Positions 51,735 through 62,807 of a stretch of DNA of 64,000 nt are shown here, in pieces. The notes below the pieces were generated by a model, which was not told the DNA's origin, searched no databases, and saw nothing but the letters and a program-made list of their open reading frames with translations. Source of the DNA: CAWUEZ02 sp963921355 (GTDB lineage Bacteria; Pseudomonadota; Alphaproteobacteria; Thalassobaculales; Thalassobaculaceae); the NCBI GenBank assembly GCA_963921355.3, contig OZ001190.1, positions 1,860,001-1,924,000 of the forward strand. The letters are read 5' to 3'. How positions within the stretch are numbered: the first letter of the stretch is position 1; the number at the start of each line of letters is the position of its first letter. A program made the translations under genes and the position numbers.

Positions 51735-53072
51735 TCACGAAGACATGGCGATGGCGCAGCGGGCCATGAGGGTGCGGATGGCTGTGCGGCTCCGGCCCCT
51801 CCAGCCTTCATGGGCGTGCTGGTGGTGGCTGTCATGGACGTGCAGGTGGTCGTGCTCGAGCTCAGGATGATCATGTTCCAACGCGCCGGGTTCCCCCGCC
51901 GGCCAGGCCCGGATCGCGGCGATCGTGCCGGCGACGGCAAGCGCGGCCAGACCGGCGAACGCGATCGCAGTGTCGTCGAGGCGCCCGAGGAAACCGGCTG
52001 TCGGATAGGCAACCAGCCAGCAGACGTGGCTGAACGCGAACTGCGCGGTGAAGACCGCCGGTCGGTCCCGCTCGTCAGCGGACCGACGCAGCAGGCGGCC
52101 GGACGGGGTCATGACCAGGGCGGTTGCGAAACCGATCGCCGTCCAAAGGGTCGCCAGGGCGATGAAGCTCTGGCTCCAGACCCCGCCGAGCAGGGCCACG
52201 CAGAGCAGCCCGCCGCCGGCCAGCATGGTCGTGCGCTCAGGGATCCGGTCGAGGAGGCGAGGCAGGATCAGGGCGCCGACCATCGATCCGCCGCCGACGG
52301 CGGCCATCAGCAGGGCGACGTCGCTCTCGCTGCCGCCGAGCCGGTCGCGCACCAGGATCACTGTGTTCACGATGGCCATCGACCCTGCCGCCGACACGGC
52401 CAGTGACAGGGCGAACAGCGCGCGCAGGCGTGGCGTGGCGAGATAGATCCGTGCCCCGGTGGTGACCCGTTCGCGGAACGGCCGCTGCCGGGTGTCGGCT
52501 TTGGGCTGCGGCAGGATACAGCCGGCCACCAGAAGGGCGGAGACTGCGAACCTTACGGCGTTGGCGGCGAACAGGGCATCATAGGAGAGGATGAGGAGCG
52601 CCGCGGCGGCCAGGCTGGGGCTCGCCAGGTTTTCGATGTCGTAGGCCAACCGCGAGAGCGACAGCGCCTTGGTGTAGGTCGCCTCGTCGGGCAGCACATC
52701 GGGGATCGTCGCCTGAAAGATCGGGGTGAATCCGGTGGCACACAGGTGCAGCAGCAGGAACAGGGCGAAGACATGCCAGACGTCGGTCGCGAACGGCAGC
52801 CCGAGAACGATCGCCGCCCGGGCAATGTCGAGGGCGATCAGAACCCGCCGGCGCGGCAGCCGTTCCACCGCCGCTCCGATGACCGGCGCCAGGGCGACAT
52901 AGATCACCATCTTCAAGGCGAGCAGCACACCGAGGGTCACACCGGCATCGCCGCCGGTCAGGTCGTAGACCAGTAGCGCCAGGGCGACGGTCGCCAGGCC
53001 GGTCCCGACCAGGCTCGTCACCTGGGCGGCGAACAGGCGTCGGAAGACCGGATCGGACAGTGGCGACAGCAT
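51735..53072 (-). CDS. MFS transporter with His-rich tail, C-terminus frameshifted
   Basis: 445-residue major-facilitator protein with about 12 hydrophobic helices; LFAAQVTSLVGTGLATVALA is helix 1 and VERLPRRRVLIALDIAR the loop 2-3 motif. The tail HDHPELEHDHLHVHDSHHQH suggests metal binding. As read, the frame then loses its His bias and stops at 51735. From about 51800, another frame on the same strand continues as HSHPHPHGPLRHRH and ends VIDDHHPVWPPR with a stop at 51700-51702. The intact gene therefore very probably spans 51700-53072, with one base missing near 51795-51810. Substrate unknown. Confidence 0.85.
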   Translation of the reverse strand: MLSPLSDPVFRRLFAAQVTSLVGTGLATVALALLVYDLTGGDAGVTLGVLLALKMVIYVALAPVIGAAVERLPRRRVLIALDIARAAIVLGLPFATDVWHVFALFLLLHLCATGFTPIFQATIPDVLPDEATYTKALSLSRLAYDIENLASPSLAAAALLILSYDALFAANAVRFAVSALLVAGCILPQPKADTRQRPFRERVTTGARIYLATPRLRALFALSLAVSAAGSMAIVNTVILVRDRLGGSESDVALLMAAVGGGSMVGALILPRLLDRIPERTTMLAGGGLLCVALLGGVWSQSFIALATLWTAIGFATALVMTPSGRLLRRSADERDRPAVFTAQFAFSHVCWLVAYPTAGFLGRLDDTAIAFAGLAALAVAGTIAAIRAWPAGEPGALEHDHPELEHDHLHVHDSHHQHAHEGWRGRSRTAIRTLMARCAIAMSS

Positions 53073-53122
53073 GCGGGCAGCACACAGGCTCGACCGAGGG
53101 CCGTCAAGCGGCGGATGGCGGC

Positions 53123-53632
53123 TCAGACCAGCCTGATTTCCGGCATGGCGAGGTCGGGCGTGCGCTTCAGGGTCTGATAGACGACGCAGTAGCGCTCGGT
53201 CAGTTTGACCAGAGTCGCCAGCTGCTCTTCGCTCGCATCGGCGTACAGCTCGAATGCGAGATTGATGTCCTTGAACCCGACCGGCGCCTCCCGGTCGACG
53301 CCTAGGGTGCCCTTGAAGTCGAGGGTTCCGGAAGCCTTCACCACGCCCTCACGCACTTCGATGCCGAGCGCGGTCGCGACCGCCTTCAGGGTCACGCCCG
53401 CGCAGGCGACCAGCGCTTCCAGCAGCATATCGCCGGAGCAGAGCTGGGTGCCGTCACCGCCGGCAAGCGGATGCAGACCCGCTTCGGCGAGTTGCCGGCC
53501 GGTTTCCAGCGAGCAGGCGATGCCCTCTCCGAGCCGGCCTTCGGCGCGCAGGGTGAGCTCTGCGGCTTCCGGGGTGTTGCCATACTTCTCTTTGAGCGGC
53601 GCCTGCAGGGCGCGCAACGCTTGGGCGTCCAT
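53123..53632 (-). CDS. OsmC/Ohr-family protein
   Basis: 169-residue OsmC-fold protein. Two cysteines expected for thiol peroxidase activity are in EALVACAGVTLKAVA and ERYCVVYQTLK, at the usual spacing; FKDINLAFELYADASEEQL is the second beta-alpha unit. Such proteins reduce organic hydroperoxides or act in redox homeostasis. The gene lies 50 bases upstream of the MFS gene on the same strand, so the two may share a transcript. Confidence 0.88.
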   Translation of the reverse strand: MDAQALRALQAPLKEKYGNTPEAAELTLRAEGRLGEGIACSLETGRQLAEAGLHPLAGGDGTQLCSGDMLLEALVACAGVTLKAVATALGIEVREGVVKASGTLDFKGTLGVDREAPVGFKDINLAFELYADASEEQLATLVKLTERYCVVYQTLKRTPDLAMPEIRLV

Positions 53633-53797
53633 CGAACACGGTTCCTCATGCTTGCAGTGACTGGCTTATAGCCTTTTGCGCCGGCGTGGCGGAAGCCGTC
53701 GAGCGCTCTCGGTCGCCTTCTCGGCCTTTCGCACCCCAGTCCGGCCCACTATAACCGGCGGAAATCAGGTTCTTGAGAAGGGGGAGGCACGGCCGCC

Positions 53798-54859
53798 ATG
53801 AGCACGATGAAAATCGCGGTGATCCCGGGCGACGGGATCGGCTGGGAGGTGATTCCTGAGGGTCTCAAGGTCTTGGAGGCGATCGGTCGCAAGCACGGCC
53901 TGACCTACAGTTTCAGCGAGTTCGACTGGGGGTGCGAGCGCTACCACAAGGTCGGCGCGTTGATGCCCGATGACGGGCTGGAGCAGCTCGGCGAGTTCGA
54001 TGCGATCTTCCTGGGCGCCGTCGGCTTCCCCACCGTGCCGGATCATGTCTCGCTGTGGGGACTGCTGATCCCCATTCGCAGGGCCATGCACCAGTACATC
54101 AATCTGCGTCCCGTACGGATGATGAAAGGCATGAAGTGCCCCCTGGCCGACCGCGGGCCCGAGGATATCGACTTCTGGGTGGTGCGCGAGAACGTCGAGG
54201 GCGAATACTCCGAGATCGGCGGGCGGCTCTACCAGGGAACACCGCACGAGATGGCCGTCCAGGAAACCGTCATGACCCGGATGGGATGCGATCGGGTGAT
54301 GCGCTACGCGTTCGATCTGTGTCAGCGGGTCGGCAAGCGCAAGGTGACGTCGGCGACCAAGTCGAACGGCATCATCCATACCATGCCGTACTGGGATGAG
54401 CGGTTCGCCGAAATCGCCAAGGAATACCCGGACATCGCGACCGACAAGTACCATATCGACATTCTGACCGCGAACTTCGTCCTGCACCCCGACTGGTTCG
54501 ACGTTGTCGTCGGCTCCAACCTGTTCGGCGACATCCTCTCCGATCTCGGGCCGGCGGTGGCCGGATCAATCGGGATCGCGCCGAGCGCCAACATCAATCC
54601 CGAGGGCGACTATCCCTCGATGTTCGAGCCGGTCCACGGCTCCGCCCCCGACATCGCCGGCAAGGGCATCGCCAATCCGATCGGCCAGATCTGGTCGGGA
54701 GCCATGATGCTCGAACATCTCGGCCATCAGGCGGCGGCCGATGACGTGGTCCGGGCGATCGAGACCGTGCTCTCCGAAGGCGGGCCCAAGACCCCCGATC
54801 TCGGCGGCCAGGCGGCGACGGTGGATCTCGGCACCGCGATCGCGGACGCGATCGGCTGA
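53798..54859 (+). CDS. Tartrate/D-malate dehydrogenase family (TtuC-like)
   Basis: 353-residue decarboxylating dehydrogenase of the isocitrate/isopropylmalate family. PGDGIGWEVIPEGLKVLEA starts it; FWVVRENVEGEYSEIGG and the long run of NINPEGDYPSMFEPVHGSAP place it in the tartrate dehydrogenase/D-malate dehydrogenase group rather than LeuB. It uses NAD and a divalent metal (Asp in NLFGDILSDLGP). First gene of a three-gene operon; the stop overlaps the next ATG (TGATG). Exact substrate uncertain. Confidence 0.87.
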   Translation: MSTMKIAVIPGDGIGWEVIPEGLKVLEAIGRKHGLTYSFSEFDWGCERYHKVGALMPDDGLEQLGEFDAIFLGAVGFPTVPDHVSLWGLLIPIRRAMHQYINLRPVRMMKGMKCPLADRGPEDIDFWVVRENVEGEYSEIGGRLYQGTPHEMAVQETVMTRMGCDRVMRYAFDLCQRVGKRKVTSATKSNGIIHTMPYWDERFAEIAKEYPDIATDKYHIDILTANFVLHPDWFDVVVGSNLFGDILSDLGPAVAGSIGIAPSANINPEGDYPSMFEPVHGSAPDIAGKGIANPIGQIWSGAMMLEHLGHQAAADDVVRAIETVLSEGGPKTPDLGGQAATVDLGTAIADAIG

Positions 54860-55974
54860 TGCAGTACGTCACCCGGGACGGGCAGCACCGCTATCCTGTC
54901 GATCAGCCGATCTGGCGCAGCCCGGAAACCGGCGCGCCGGTGAACCTGACCCCGGGTCCCGGCATGAACCGCCGTCAGATCGATGCCGCCGACTGGTCGG
55001 TCTGGCGCTACGCCGCTGCGATCCCCGTGGAACGGTCGGCGGCCGTCGATCTCGGCGAGGGTTGGACGCCGTTGATCTCCGCTGCCTACGGGCCGGGCCG
55101 GGTGCGCCTCAAGATGGAGTCGATGGCCCCTTCCGGATCCTTCAAGGACCGCGGCATGGCGGTGCTGGTCGCCTATCTGCGGGCGCACGGGGTGTCGGAG
55201 GTCATGCTCGACAGTTCGGGCAACGCGGCGGCGGCACTGGCCTGCTATGCGGCGGCCGGCGGTCTTGGGTGTCGCGTCCTGGTGCCGGCCTACACCTCAC
55301 CGGCCAAGGTCGCCCAGATCCGGGTCTACGGGGCCGAGGTCGAACTGGTCGAAGGCACCCGCGAGCAGGTGGCCGCGGCCGCGCTGTCGCTGGCCGAGAG
55401 CGGCGTGTTCTATGCCAGCCACAACTGGCAGCCGTTCTTCCTCGAAGGCACCAAGACCCTGGCCTACGAACTCTGGGAACAGTACGGCTTCGATCTGCCG
55501 GACAACATCATCATTCCGGTCGGCTACGGCAGCAACCTGCTCGGATGCCATATCGGCTTCGAGGAGCTGCTCCGGCAGGGCGAGATCGATCGTCTGCCCC
55601 GGCTGTTCGCCGCCCAGCCGGCCAATGTCGGCGCCCTGGCCCGGGCGTTTGCGGCGGACGCTGACACGCCGGTCGTCTTCGAGGCGCAGCCGACCGTCGC
55701 CGAAGGCGTGGCGGCGACCAAACTGGTTCGGACCGCGGAATGCGTGGACGCTCTGCGCGCCAGCGGCGGCGGCGCCGTCGCTGTGCCGGAGGAGGCAATC
55801 CTGCCGGCGCTGCATCGCCTGGCGCGATGCGGTGCCTTCGTTGAGCCGTCCTGCGCGGTAGCGGCGGCCGGTTACGAGCAACTGGTCGCGGATGGCACCA
55901 TCGATGTCGCCGACGAGACCGTTCTCGTGATGACCGGCAACGGGCTCAAGAGCATCGACGCGGTGATGGAGTAG
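54859..55974 (+). CDS. Threonine synthase-like PLP enzyme
   Basis: 371-residue fold-type II PLP enzyme. The PLP lysine is in PSGSFKDRGM, with DSSGNAAAALACYAA and the late VMTGNGLKS (threonine-synthase-type TGxGLK). It lacks the zinc-ribbon and long N-terminal domain of some threonine synthases but has an N-terminal ~60-residue segment (YVTRDGQHRYPVDQPIW). Overlaps the dehydrogenase gene by one base; MaoC follows three bases after. Given these neighbours a substrate other than phosphohomoserine is possible. Confidence 0.82.
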   Translation: MQYVTRDGQHRYPVDQPIWRSPETGAPVNLTPGPGMNRRQIDAADWSVWRYAAAIPVERSAAVDLGEGWTPLISAAYGPGRVRLKMESMAPSGSFKDRGMAVLVAYLRAHGVSEVMLDSSGNAAAALACYAAAGGLGCRVLVPAYTSPAKVAQIRVYGAEVELVEGTREQVAAAALSLAESGVFYASHNWQPFFLEGTKTLAYELWEQYGFDLPDNIIIPVGYGSNLLGCHIGFEELLRQGEIDRLPRLFAAQPANVGALARAFAADADTPVVFEAQPTVAEGVAATKLVRTAECVDALRASGGGAVAVPEEAILPALHRLARCGAFVEPSCAVAAAGYEQLVADGTIDVADETVLVMTGNGLKSIDAVME

Positions 55975-55977
55975 ACG

Positions 55978-56460
55978 GTGCGAGCGGTCCGCTATTTCGG
56001 GGAGTTTTCCGTCGGCGATGTGATCGAAAGCCAGACCGTGACCGTGACCGAAAGCCAGATCATGGATTTCGCACTGACCTGGGACCCGCAGCCCTTCCAT
56101 ATCTCCAAGCCGGTCGCCGCCGAGTCGATGTTCGGCGGCATCATCGCAAGCGGGTTTCACACCCTGGCCCTGACCTTCCGCCTGATCTGGCAGGCCGGGC
56201 CCCATCAGCAGACCAATGTCGGCGGCAGCGGCATGGACGATCTGCGCTGGCTGCGCCCGGTGCGGCCGGGCGACACGCTCCGCGCCCGGGCCGAGGTCGT
56301 GGCCCTCAAACCCTCCTCCAGCCGGCCGTTCGGCACCGTACGTTTGCGCTACACCACGACAAACCAGGACGATGAGGTGGTGCTGACCTGCGAGATGCTG
56401 CACCTGATCGCCAAGCGCCCGGCCGATGAGAGTGCCGGAGACGGGGCAGCCGCGTCGTAG
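55978..56460 (+). CDS. MaoC-like hotdog dehydratase
   Basis: 160-residue hotdog-fold protein. DFALTWDPQPFHI carries the catalytic Asp and His of the hydratase-2 motif, followed by GGIIASGFHTLALTFRL. Members hydrate enoyl-CoA or dehydrate hydroxyacyl-CoA/ACP. GTG 55978 is coupled to the upstream operon. No acyl-CoA gene other than this lies in the operon, so its substrate is unclear. Confidence 0.87.
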   Translation: MRAVRYFGEFSVGDVIESQTVTVTESQIMDFALTWDPQPFHISKPVAAESMFGGIIASGFHTLALTFRLIWQAGPHQQTNVGGSGMDDLRWLRPVRPGDTLRARAEVVALKPSSSRPFGTVRLRYTTTNQDDEVVLTCEMLHLIAKRPADESAGDGAAAS

Positions 56461-56542
56461 GGGGTGTTGTCGCGACTGACTCCGTCGGCCGCGTACCGTA
56501 TCATGGCGACCCCTTGAACCCGCCGAGCCTGACCGGTTGCCC

Positions 56543-58390
56543 ATGGCCCTTCCGCCGCATTTCCTCGACGAGATCCGGGACCGCGTGTCGGTGTCGAGCA
56601 TCGTCGGGCGAAAGCTGAAGCTGGAGCGCAAGGGCCGGGAGTTTCTGGCGCTCTGCCCTTTCCACAACGACAGCACGCCGTCGCTCAGCATCGTTGACGA
56701 CAAGGGCTTCTACCATTGCTTCGCCTGTGGCGCCCATGGCGACGTCTTCACCTTCCTGATGGAGTCGGAAGGGCTGAAGTTCATGGAGGCGGTTGAGCAG
56801 CTGGCATCGGTCGCCGGTCTCGAGGTGCCCCAGGCCAGCCCCGAGGAGCAGCAGCGCGCCGAGCGCCGTCGGTCGCTTCAGGACATCGTCGACCTGGCCT
56901 GCCGCTGGTATGAGCGTCAGCTCCGCACCTCGGCGGGCGAGGCCGGATTGCGGTATCTGCGCGAGCGCGGGCTGAGTGAGGAAACGATCGCCCAGTTCCG
57001 ACTTGGCTGGGCACCCGACGACCGCAAGGCCCTGCAGCGCGCGATGAAGGCCGAGGGAGTCGAGACCGACGCCCTGGTGGAGGCCGGGCTGGTCAAGCGC
57101 TACGAGGACGGCGAGCGGGCCGGCGAGACGGTCGACTATATGCGGGGCCGGGTGCTGTTTCCGATCAGCGACCGGCGCGGACGCGTCATTGCCTTCGGCG
57201 GCCGGGTGCTGGGCGACGGCCAGCCGAAGTATCTCAACTCACCGGATAGCGTGCTGTTTCACAAGGGGCGGGTCCTGTACGGCGTGGCGCAGGCGCGCGA
57301 GGCCGCCCACAAGACCGGGCGTATTCTGGTCGCCGAGGGCTATATGGACGTCATCGCCCTCAGTCAGGCCGGCTTCCCGGCAGTGGCACCGCTCGGCACG
57401 GCGCTGACCGAGGACCAGATCGATGTCCTGTGGCGGATGGTGCCGGAACCGACCTTGTGCTTCGACGGCGATGCCGCCGGTCAGCGCGCGGCGCGCCGTG
57501 CGGCCGACCGGGCGCTGCCGCTGCTGAAGCCGGGGCATTCGCTGCGCTTTGTCACGCTGCCGGCCGGCCAGGATCCCGACGATGTGATCAAGCAGGACGG
57601 CCCGCGCGCTGTCGAGAAGCTGATGACGGCCGCCGTCGGTCTCGCTGACTTCCTGTGGGACAGCGAACTGTCGGCGACGACGGTGAACACGCCGGAGCGC
57701 CGCGCAGCGTTCTTCAAACGGATGCGAGACCGCACCCGCGAGATCGCGGACATGACGGTGCAGCAGTCCTACCGCGATGATATGGAGGCGCGCATCCAGG
57801 CGGCGCGGCGTCCGACCGGCGGGGGACGGGGCGGTTCGGGCTCCTCTGTCGGCAGATCGATGGGCCCGATCACGGTCGAACCGAGCGGCAGCCGGGTGGC
57901 GCGGGCGCGGGTCGAGCCGGTTCTGCGGCGGCGCCAGCAGCAGATCATGCTGGCGACCGTGATCAACCACCCCGGCCTGCTGGACGAACTCGGAGAAGCC
58001 CTGGCGCACCTGGCGCTGGACGACCCATTTCTTGACAACTTGCGCCAGCAAATCCTAGAGATCACCGCCGGAGATCCGGACCTTGACGCGAAGGGGTTGG
58101 AGACCCACCTCATATCGCTGGGCTATTCCGACGCCCTGGATGGATTGCTGGCTGCCGAAGCGCTGTCTCATGCGGCCTTTGCCCGGTCTGAGGCCGGTCA
58201 CGCGGAGGCAAGGCAGGGGCTTGTGGAGCTGCTGGCGAGGGTCGGCGGCGCCCGGTTGCGGGAACAATTGGACGAGGCGCGTCGTGCTGCCGAAACGGCA
58301 ATGGACGATGCAAGCTGGAACCGGTTGCTGGGATTGCAGCGCGCGCTGACGGCAATCACCGTCGGGGCGTCTTTGGAAGACGTGAGTTAA
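56543..58390 (+). CDS. dnaG: DNA primase
   Basis: 615-residue primase that lays down RNA primers at the replication fork. The CHC2-type zinc finger is CPFHNDSTPS with YHCFACGAHGD; the catalytic core has FPISDRRGRVIAFGGR; the TOPRIM motifs are VAEGYMDVIAL and CFDGDAAG; the C-terminal ~150 residues are the helicase-binding domain. ATG 56543 gives the standard start ALPPHFLDEIRDR. It precedes rpoD, as in the macromolecular synthesis operon, but no rpsU is seen. Confidence 0.96.
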   Translation: MALPPHFLDEIRDRVSVSSIVGRKLKLERKGREFLALCPFHNDSTPSLSIVDDKGFYHCFACGAHGDVFTFLMESEGLKFMEAVEQLASVAGLEVPQASPEEQQRAERRRSLQDIVDLACRWYERQLRTSAGEAGLRYLRERGLSEETIAQFRLGWAPDDRKALQRAMKAEGVETDALVEAGLVKRYEDGERAGETVDYMRGRVLFPISDRRGRVIAFGGRVLGDGQPKYLNSPDSVLFHKGRVLYGVAQAREAAHKTGRILVAEGYMDVIALSQAGFPAVAPLGTALTEDQIDVLWRMVPEPTLCFDGDAAGQRAARRAADRALPLLKPGHSLRFVTLPAGQDPDDVIKQDGPRAVEKLMTAAVGLADFLWDSELSATTVNTPERRAAFFKRMRDRTREIADMTVQQSYRDDMEARIQAARRPTGGGRGGSGSSVGRSMGPITVEPSGSRVARARVEPVLRRRQQQIMLATVINHPGLLDELGEALAHLALDDPFLDNLRQQILEITAGDPDLDAKGLETHLISLGYSDALDGLLAAEALSHAAFARSEAGHAEARQGLVELLARVGGARLREQLDEARRAAETAMDDASWNRLLGLQRALTAITVGASLEDVS

Positions 58391-58434
58391 CGAACGCCGG
58401 GGTCGACACCGGCGCTATCGAGAGGTCGAGGGCG

Positions 58435-60372
<1,938 letters not shown>

Positions 60373-60380
60373 CGGGAACG

Positions 60381-61745
60381 TTGCCCGGGCGGGGGGAAAA
60401 GTCGCCGGTGGCGTCGCCTCCGGACGGGATGCCGGGCACACATCAGCCCGGCAGCAGCCAACGTCAGCCCTCGCGGCTGTTCCGTTTTCGCTCCGTCAAG
60501 TGGGCCTTCCTGGCCGTCATCCTGCCGCTGGTCCTGGCGGTGATCGGCTTGTTCCTCGTCCTGTTCGAGGTCGAGGCCTATCACGAATCAATCGATACGC
60601 TCCTGGCAAAGCAGGAGCGGATCCTGTCGGGGAACTCGATCATGCTGGCGCGCGCGGTTGCGAACCGCGATGAGGTGTTGATCGCCACCCATGCGGCGCC
60701 GATGCTCGCCGACCCTTATGTTCTCGGGATCTTCGTGTACGACGCGGCGGGCGCGCCGCTTGCTGAGTTCGGTACGCGCGAGGCACCGGATGGCCGTGCG
60801 ATAACCGGCCAGACGCCTGTGCGCTACGCCACCGGGGACAGTCTGCAGACCGTGGGCCGCATGGTTGTGGTCATGACCGATGCCGAGCTTCGGGCCGAGA
60901 TCTGGCAACGCGTTCTGGTTCTGGTGGTGTTCGCCGTCCTGCTGTCCGGTGGCATCGTGCTCGCCGCACAACTCGCGTTCGATGTGGTGATCGGTCGTGC
61001 TCTGAGGCGACTGCAGGAGACCATCGAGCGGACCCGGTTGGGGATGCCGCGCGAGGAGATCGAGTGGCACGGCACCGACGAGGTCGCCGAGGTGATCGAC
61101 GCGTTCAACCGCATGCAGAAGCGTCAGGCGGCCTACGAGTCGGCTCTGGATGAGGCCCGCCTCGACCTGGAACACCGGGTCGAGGAGCGCACCAGCGATC
61201 TTCGACGGGCGCGCGACGAGGCCGAGGCCGCCAACCGGTCCAAGACCGCTTTCCTCGCGAATATGAGCCACGAGCTCCGCACCCCGCTGAACGCCATCAT
61301 CGGATTCGCCGAGGTCCTCAAGAAGCAGAAGTTCGGCCCGCTGGGCGACGATCGCTACGGGCAGTATTCGGAGATCGTGCTCACCAGCGGGACGCATCTG
61401 CTCGATCTGATCAACGACCTTCTCGATTTATCCAAGGCGGAGGCCGGCAGTCTGGTTGCCGTGGAGGAAGCGGTGTCGCTCGAAGCCCAGTTCAGACGGG
61501 CGATAGAGATGAACCGGTCGGCAGTCGAGGCCGGTGACCTGACGATCGCCATCGAGATCGATGATGATGTTTCGGTGATCCGGGGGGACGCACGCCTGAT
61601 CATGCAAATGGTGTCGAATTTGGTGACGAACGCCGTCAAGTTCACCCGACCGTGTGGCCGCATTTGGGTCGGCGCCCGTCTGACTGACGACAAGGCCGTC
61701 GCCATTTTCGTGTCAGATACGGGCATCGGCATTCCGCGCGACTAG
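60381..61745 (+). CDS. Sensor histidine kinase, truncated by an in-frame amber codon
   Basis: As read, 454 residues. Two membrane helices (about 38-62 and 178-200) flank a periplasmic sensor domain; HAMP follows (RALRRLQETIERTRLG), then the phospho-acceptor His in ANMSHELRTPLNAIIGFAEV and the N box MQMVSNLVTNAVKF. The frame stops with TAG (61743-61745) just after the G1 box DTGIGIPRD. The same frame continues at once with the F and G2 boxes, so the protein is cut inside its ATPase domain and should be inactive unless the amber is suppressed or is an error. TTG 60381 is a tentative start; ATG 60429 is an alternative. Confidence 0.85.
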   Translation: MPGRGEKSPVASPPDGMPGTHQPGSSQRQPSRLFRFRSVKWAFLAVILPLVLAVIGLFLVLFEVEAYHESIDTLLAKQERILSGNSIMLARAVANRDEVLIATHAAPMLADPYVLGIFVYDAAGAPLAEFGTREAPDGRAITGQTPVRYATGDSLQTVGRMVVVMTDAELRAEIWQRVLVLVVFAVLLSGGIVLAAQLAFDVVIGRALRRLQETIERTRLGMPREEIEWHGTDEVAEVIDAFNRMQKRQAAYESALDEARLDLEHRVEERTSDLRRARDEAEAANRSKTAFLANMSHELRTPLNAIIGFAEVLKKQKFGPLGDDRYGQYSEIVLTSGTHLLDLINDLLDLSKAEAGSLVAVEEAVSLEAQFRRAIEMNRSAVEAGDLTIAIEIDDDVSVIRGDARLIMQMVSNLVTNAVKFTRPCGRIWVGARLTDDKAVAIFVSDTGIGIPRD

Positions 61746-62009
61746 ATTGACCAGGTGATCCAGCCGTTTATCCAACTCGACACCCGCCTGCATCGTGAGC
61801 ATCAGGGGACCGGGCTCGGGCTGGCCTTGTGCCGGGCGATCGCCGAAGCCCACGGCGGAACCTTGTCTATCGAAAGCCAGGTCGAAGAGGGGACGAGCGT
61901 CACGGTTACGCTGCCGGCGTGGCGGACGGGCGACAGCCGGCCGCTGGACGCCGGTGACAACGCATCCGCACCGGACGGACAGGCCACGGGGGAGTCCGCC
62001 TCCGATTGA
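61746..62009 (+). pseudogene. Remainder of the histidine kinase ATPase domain, same frame after the amber
   Basis: In frame with the preceding gene, directly after the amber codon, the reading continues IDQVIQPFIQLDTRLHREH (F box) and GTGLGLALCRAIAEAHGG (G2 box), ending with a ~30-residue tail and a stop at 62009. Kinases of this type normally read R-D/E-D/E-I-D at the junction, so a single GAG-to-TAG change explains the break. An internal ATG at 61755 could at most yield a fragment. Confidence 0.8.
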
Positions 62010-62017
62010 AGCAGCGT

Positions 62018-62545
62018 TTAGGGCGCGCGCTTCTCGAGCTCGGCGTCGGTGAAGGGCTGGATTTTCGGCCAGATCGCGTCGGCGATCCGGATGTTGTCGC
62101 CGCGCTGAAGCTCCCAGATCACCTGAGTGCCCGGGTTCAGGAGCAGGTACAGCCGGTCATCGACGATCCGCCAGGCATACGGGTCAATCTGAAACTTGCG
62201 CCCGGTCCGCACGCCGTAGGCGCAGAAGCCGCCATAGGCCGGCATAAACATGTCCGGGTCATCGATGAACGCCTGGCGGTTGGCGTCGTTGGCGAAATAG
62301 TAGGTTGCGCCCTTATAGCGATGGGCGATCTGCGGGGAGCCCATGACGGGCCGGCCGTCGGTGAAATAGGCAACCGGGTCGAAGCCGTTCACCGCGACAC
62401 CGGACTCGGTCAGGTTGAGGTCGACGTGATCGCCGGCCTCCGACCAGGCTGGTCGCGGGGCCATGATGGGGGTCAGAGCGGTCAATGCCAGCAGGCCGAA
62501 GCCAAGCTGGCGTCGTGACAAGAATCCTCGGTTCGACTGTGCCAT
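62018..62545 (-). CDS. Exported YHS-domain protein
   Basis: 175 residues. The N-terminus LSRRQLGFGLLALTALTPIM with a twin arginine, a hydrophobic run and a small-residue site (AWSEAG) reads as a Tat-type export signal. The YHS domain follows: VNGFDPVAYFTDGRPVMG, YKGATYYFANDANRQAF and the YGGFCAYGV cysteine loop. YHS domains are thought to bind metal or haem. The gene converges with the interrupted kinase, and its stop lies nine bases away. Function unknown. Confidence 0.85.
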   Translation of the reverse strand: MAQSNRGFLSRRQLGFGLLALTALTPIMAPRPAWSEAGDHVDLNLTESGVAVNGFDPVAYFTDGRPVMGSPQIAHRYKGATYYFANDANRQAFIDDPDMFMPAYGGFCAYGVRTGRKFQIDPYAWRIVDDRLYLLLNPGTQVIWELQRGDNIRIADAIWPKIQPFTDAELEKRAP

Positions 62546-62712
62546 TTCGCCTCTCTCCGTCCCGTGCCGACGGCAACCTCGTCGACGGTTCCCTGCCGTT
62601 GGAAGGTTATGCAAAACCAGCGATCCGGCCAAGCGACTCCGGGGCTTGGCCTGCGTTGACAAGCCCCTGCGGCACCTCGATAAGGGACCGGCATCGCAAG
62701 TTGATGCGGGTT

Positions 62713-62788
62713 GGGCCCGTAGTTCAGCGGTCAGAACGCGCCGCTCATAACGGTGTTGTCGCAGGTTCGAATCCTGCCGGGCCCACCA
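62713..62788 (+). tRNA. tRNA with CAT anticodon (Met or lysidine-modified Ile2)
   Basis: 76 bases with a 7-bp acceptor stem (GGGCCCG with CGGGCCC), D arm with GG in the loop, anticodon stem CGCCG/CGGTG, loop CTCATAA (anticodon CAT), T arm GCAGG-TTCGAAT-CCTGC, and an encoded ACCA end. A normal 1-72 pair excludes initiator tRNA. Elongator Met and Ile2(CAT) cannot be told apart with certainty by eye; the latter would be the TilS substrate. Confidence 0.93.
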
Positions 62789-62807
62789 CCCTTCGCGCTC
62801 CGCCGCT

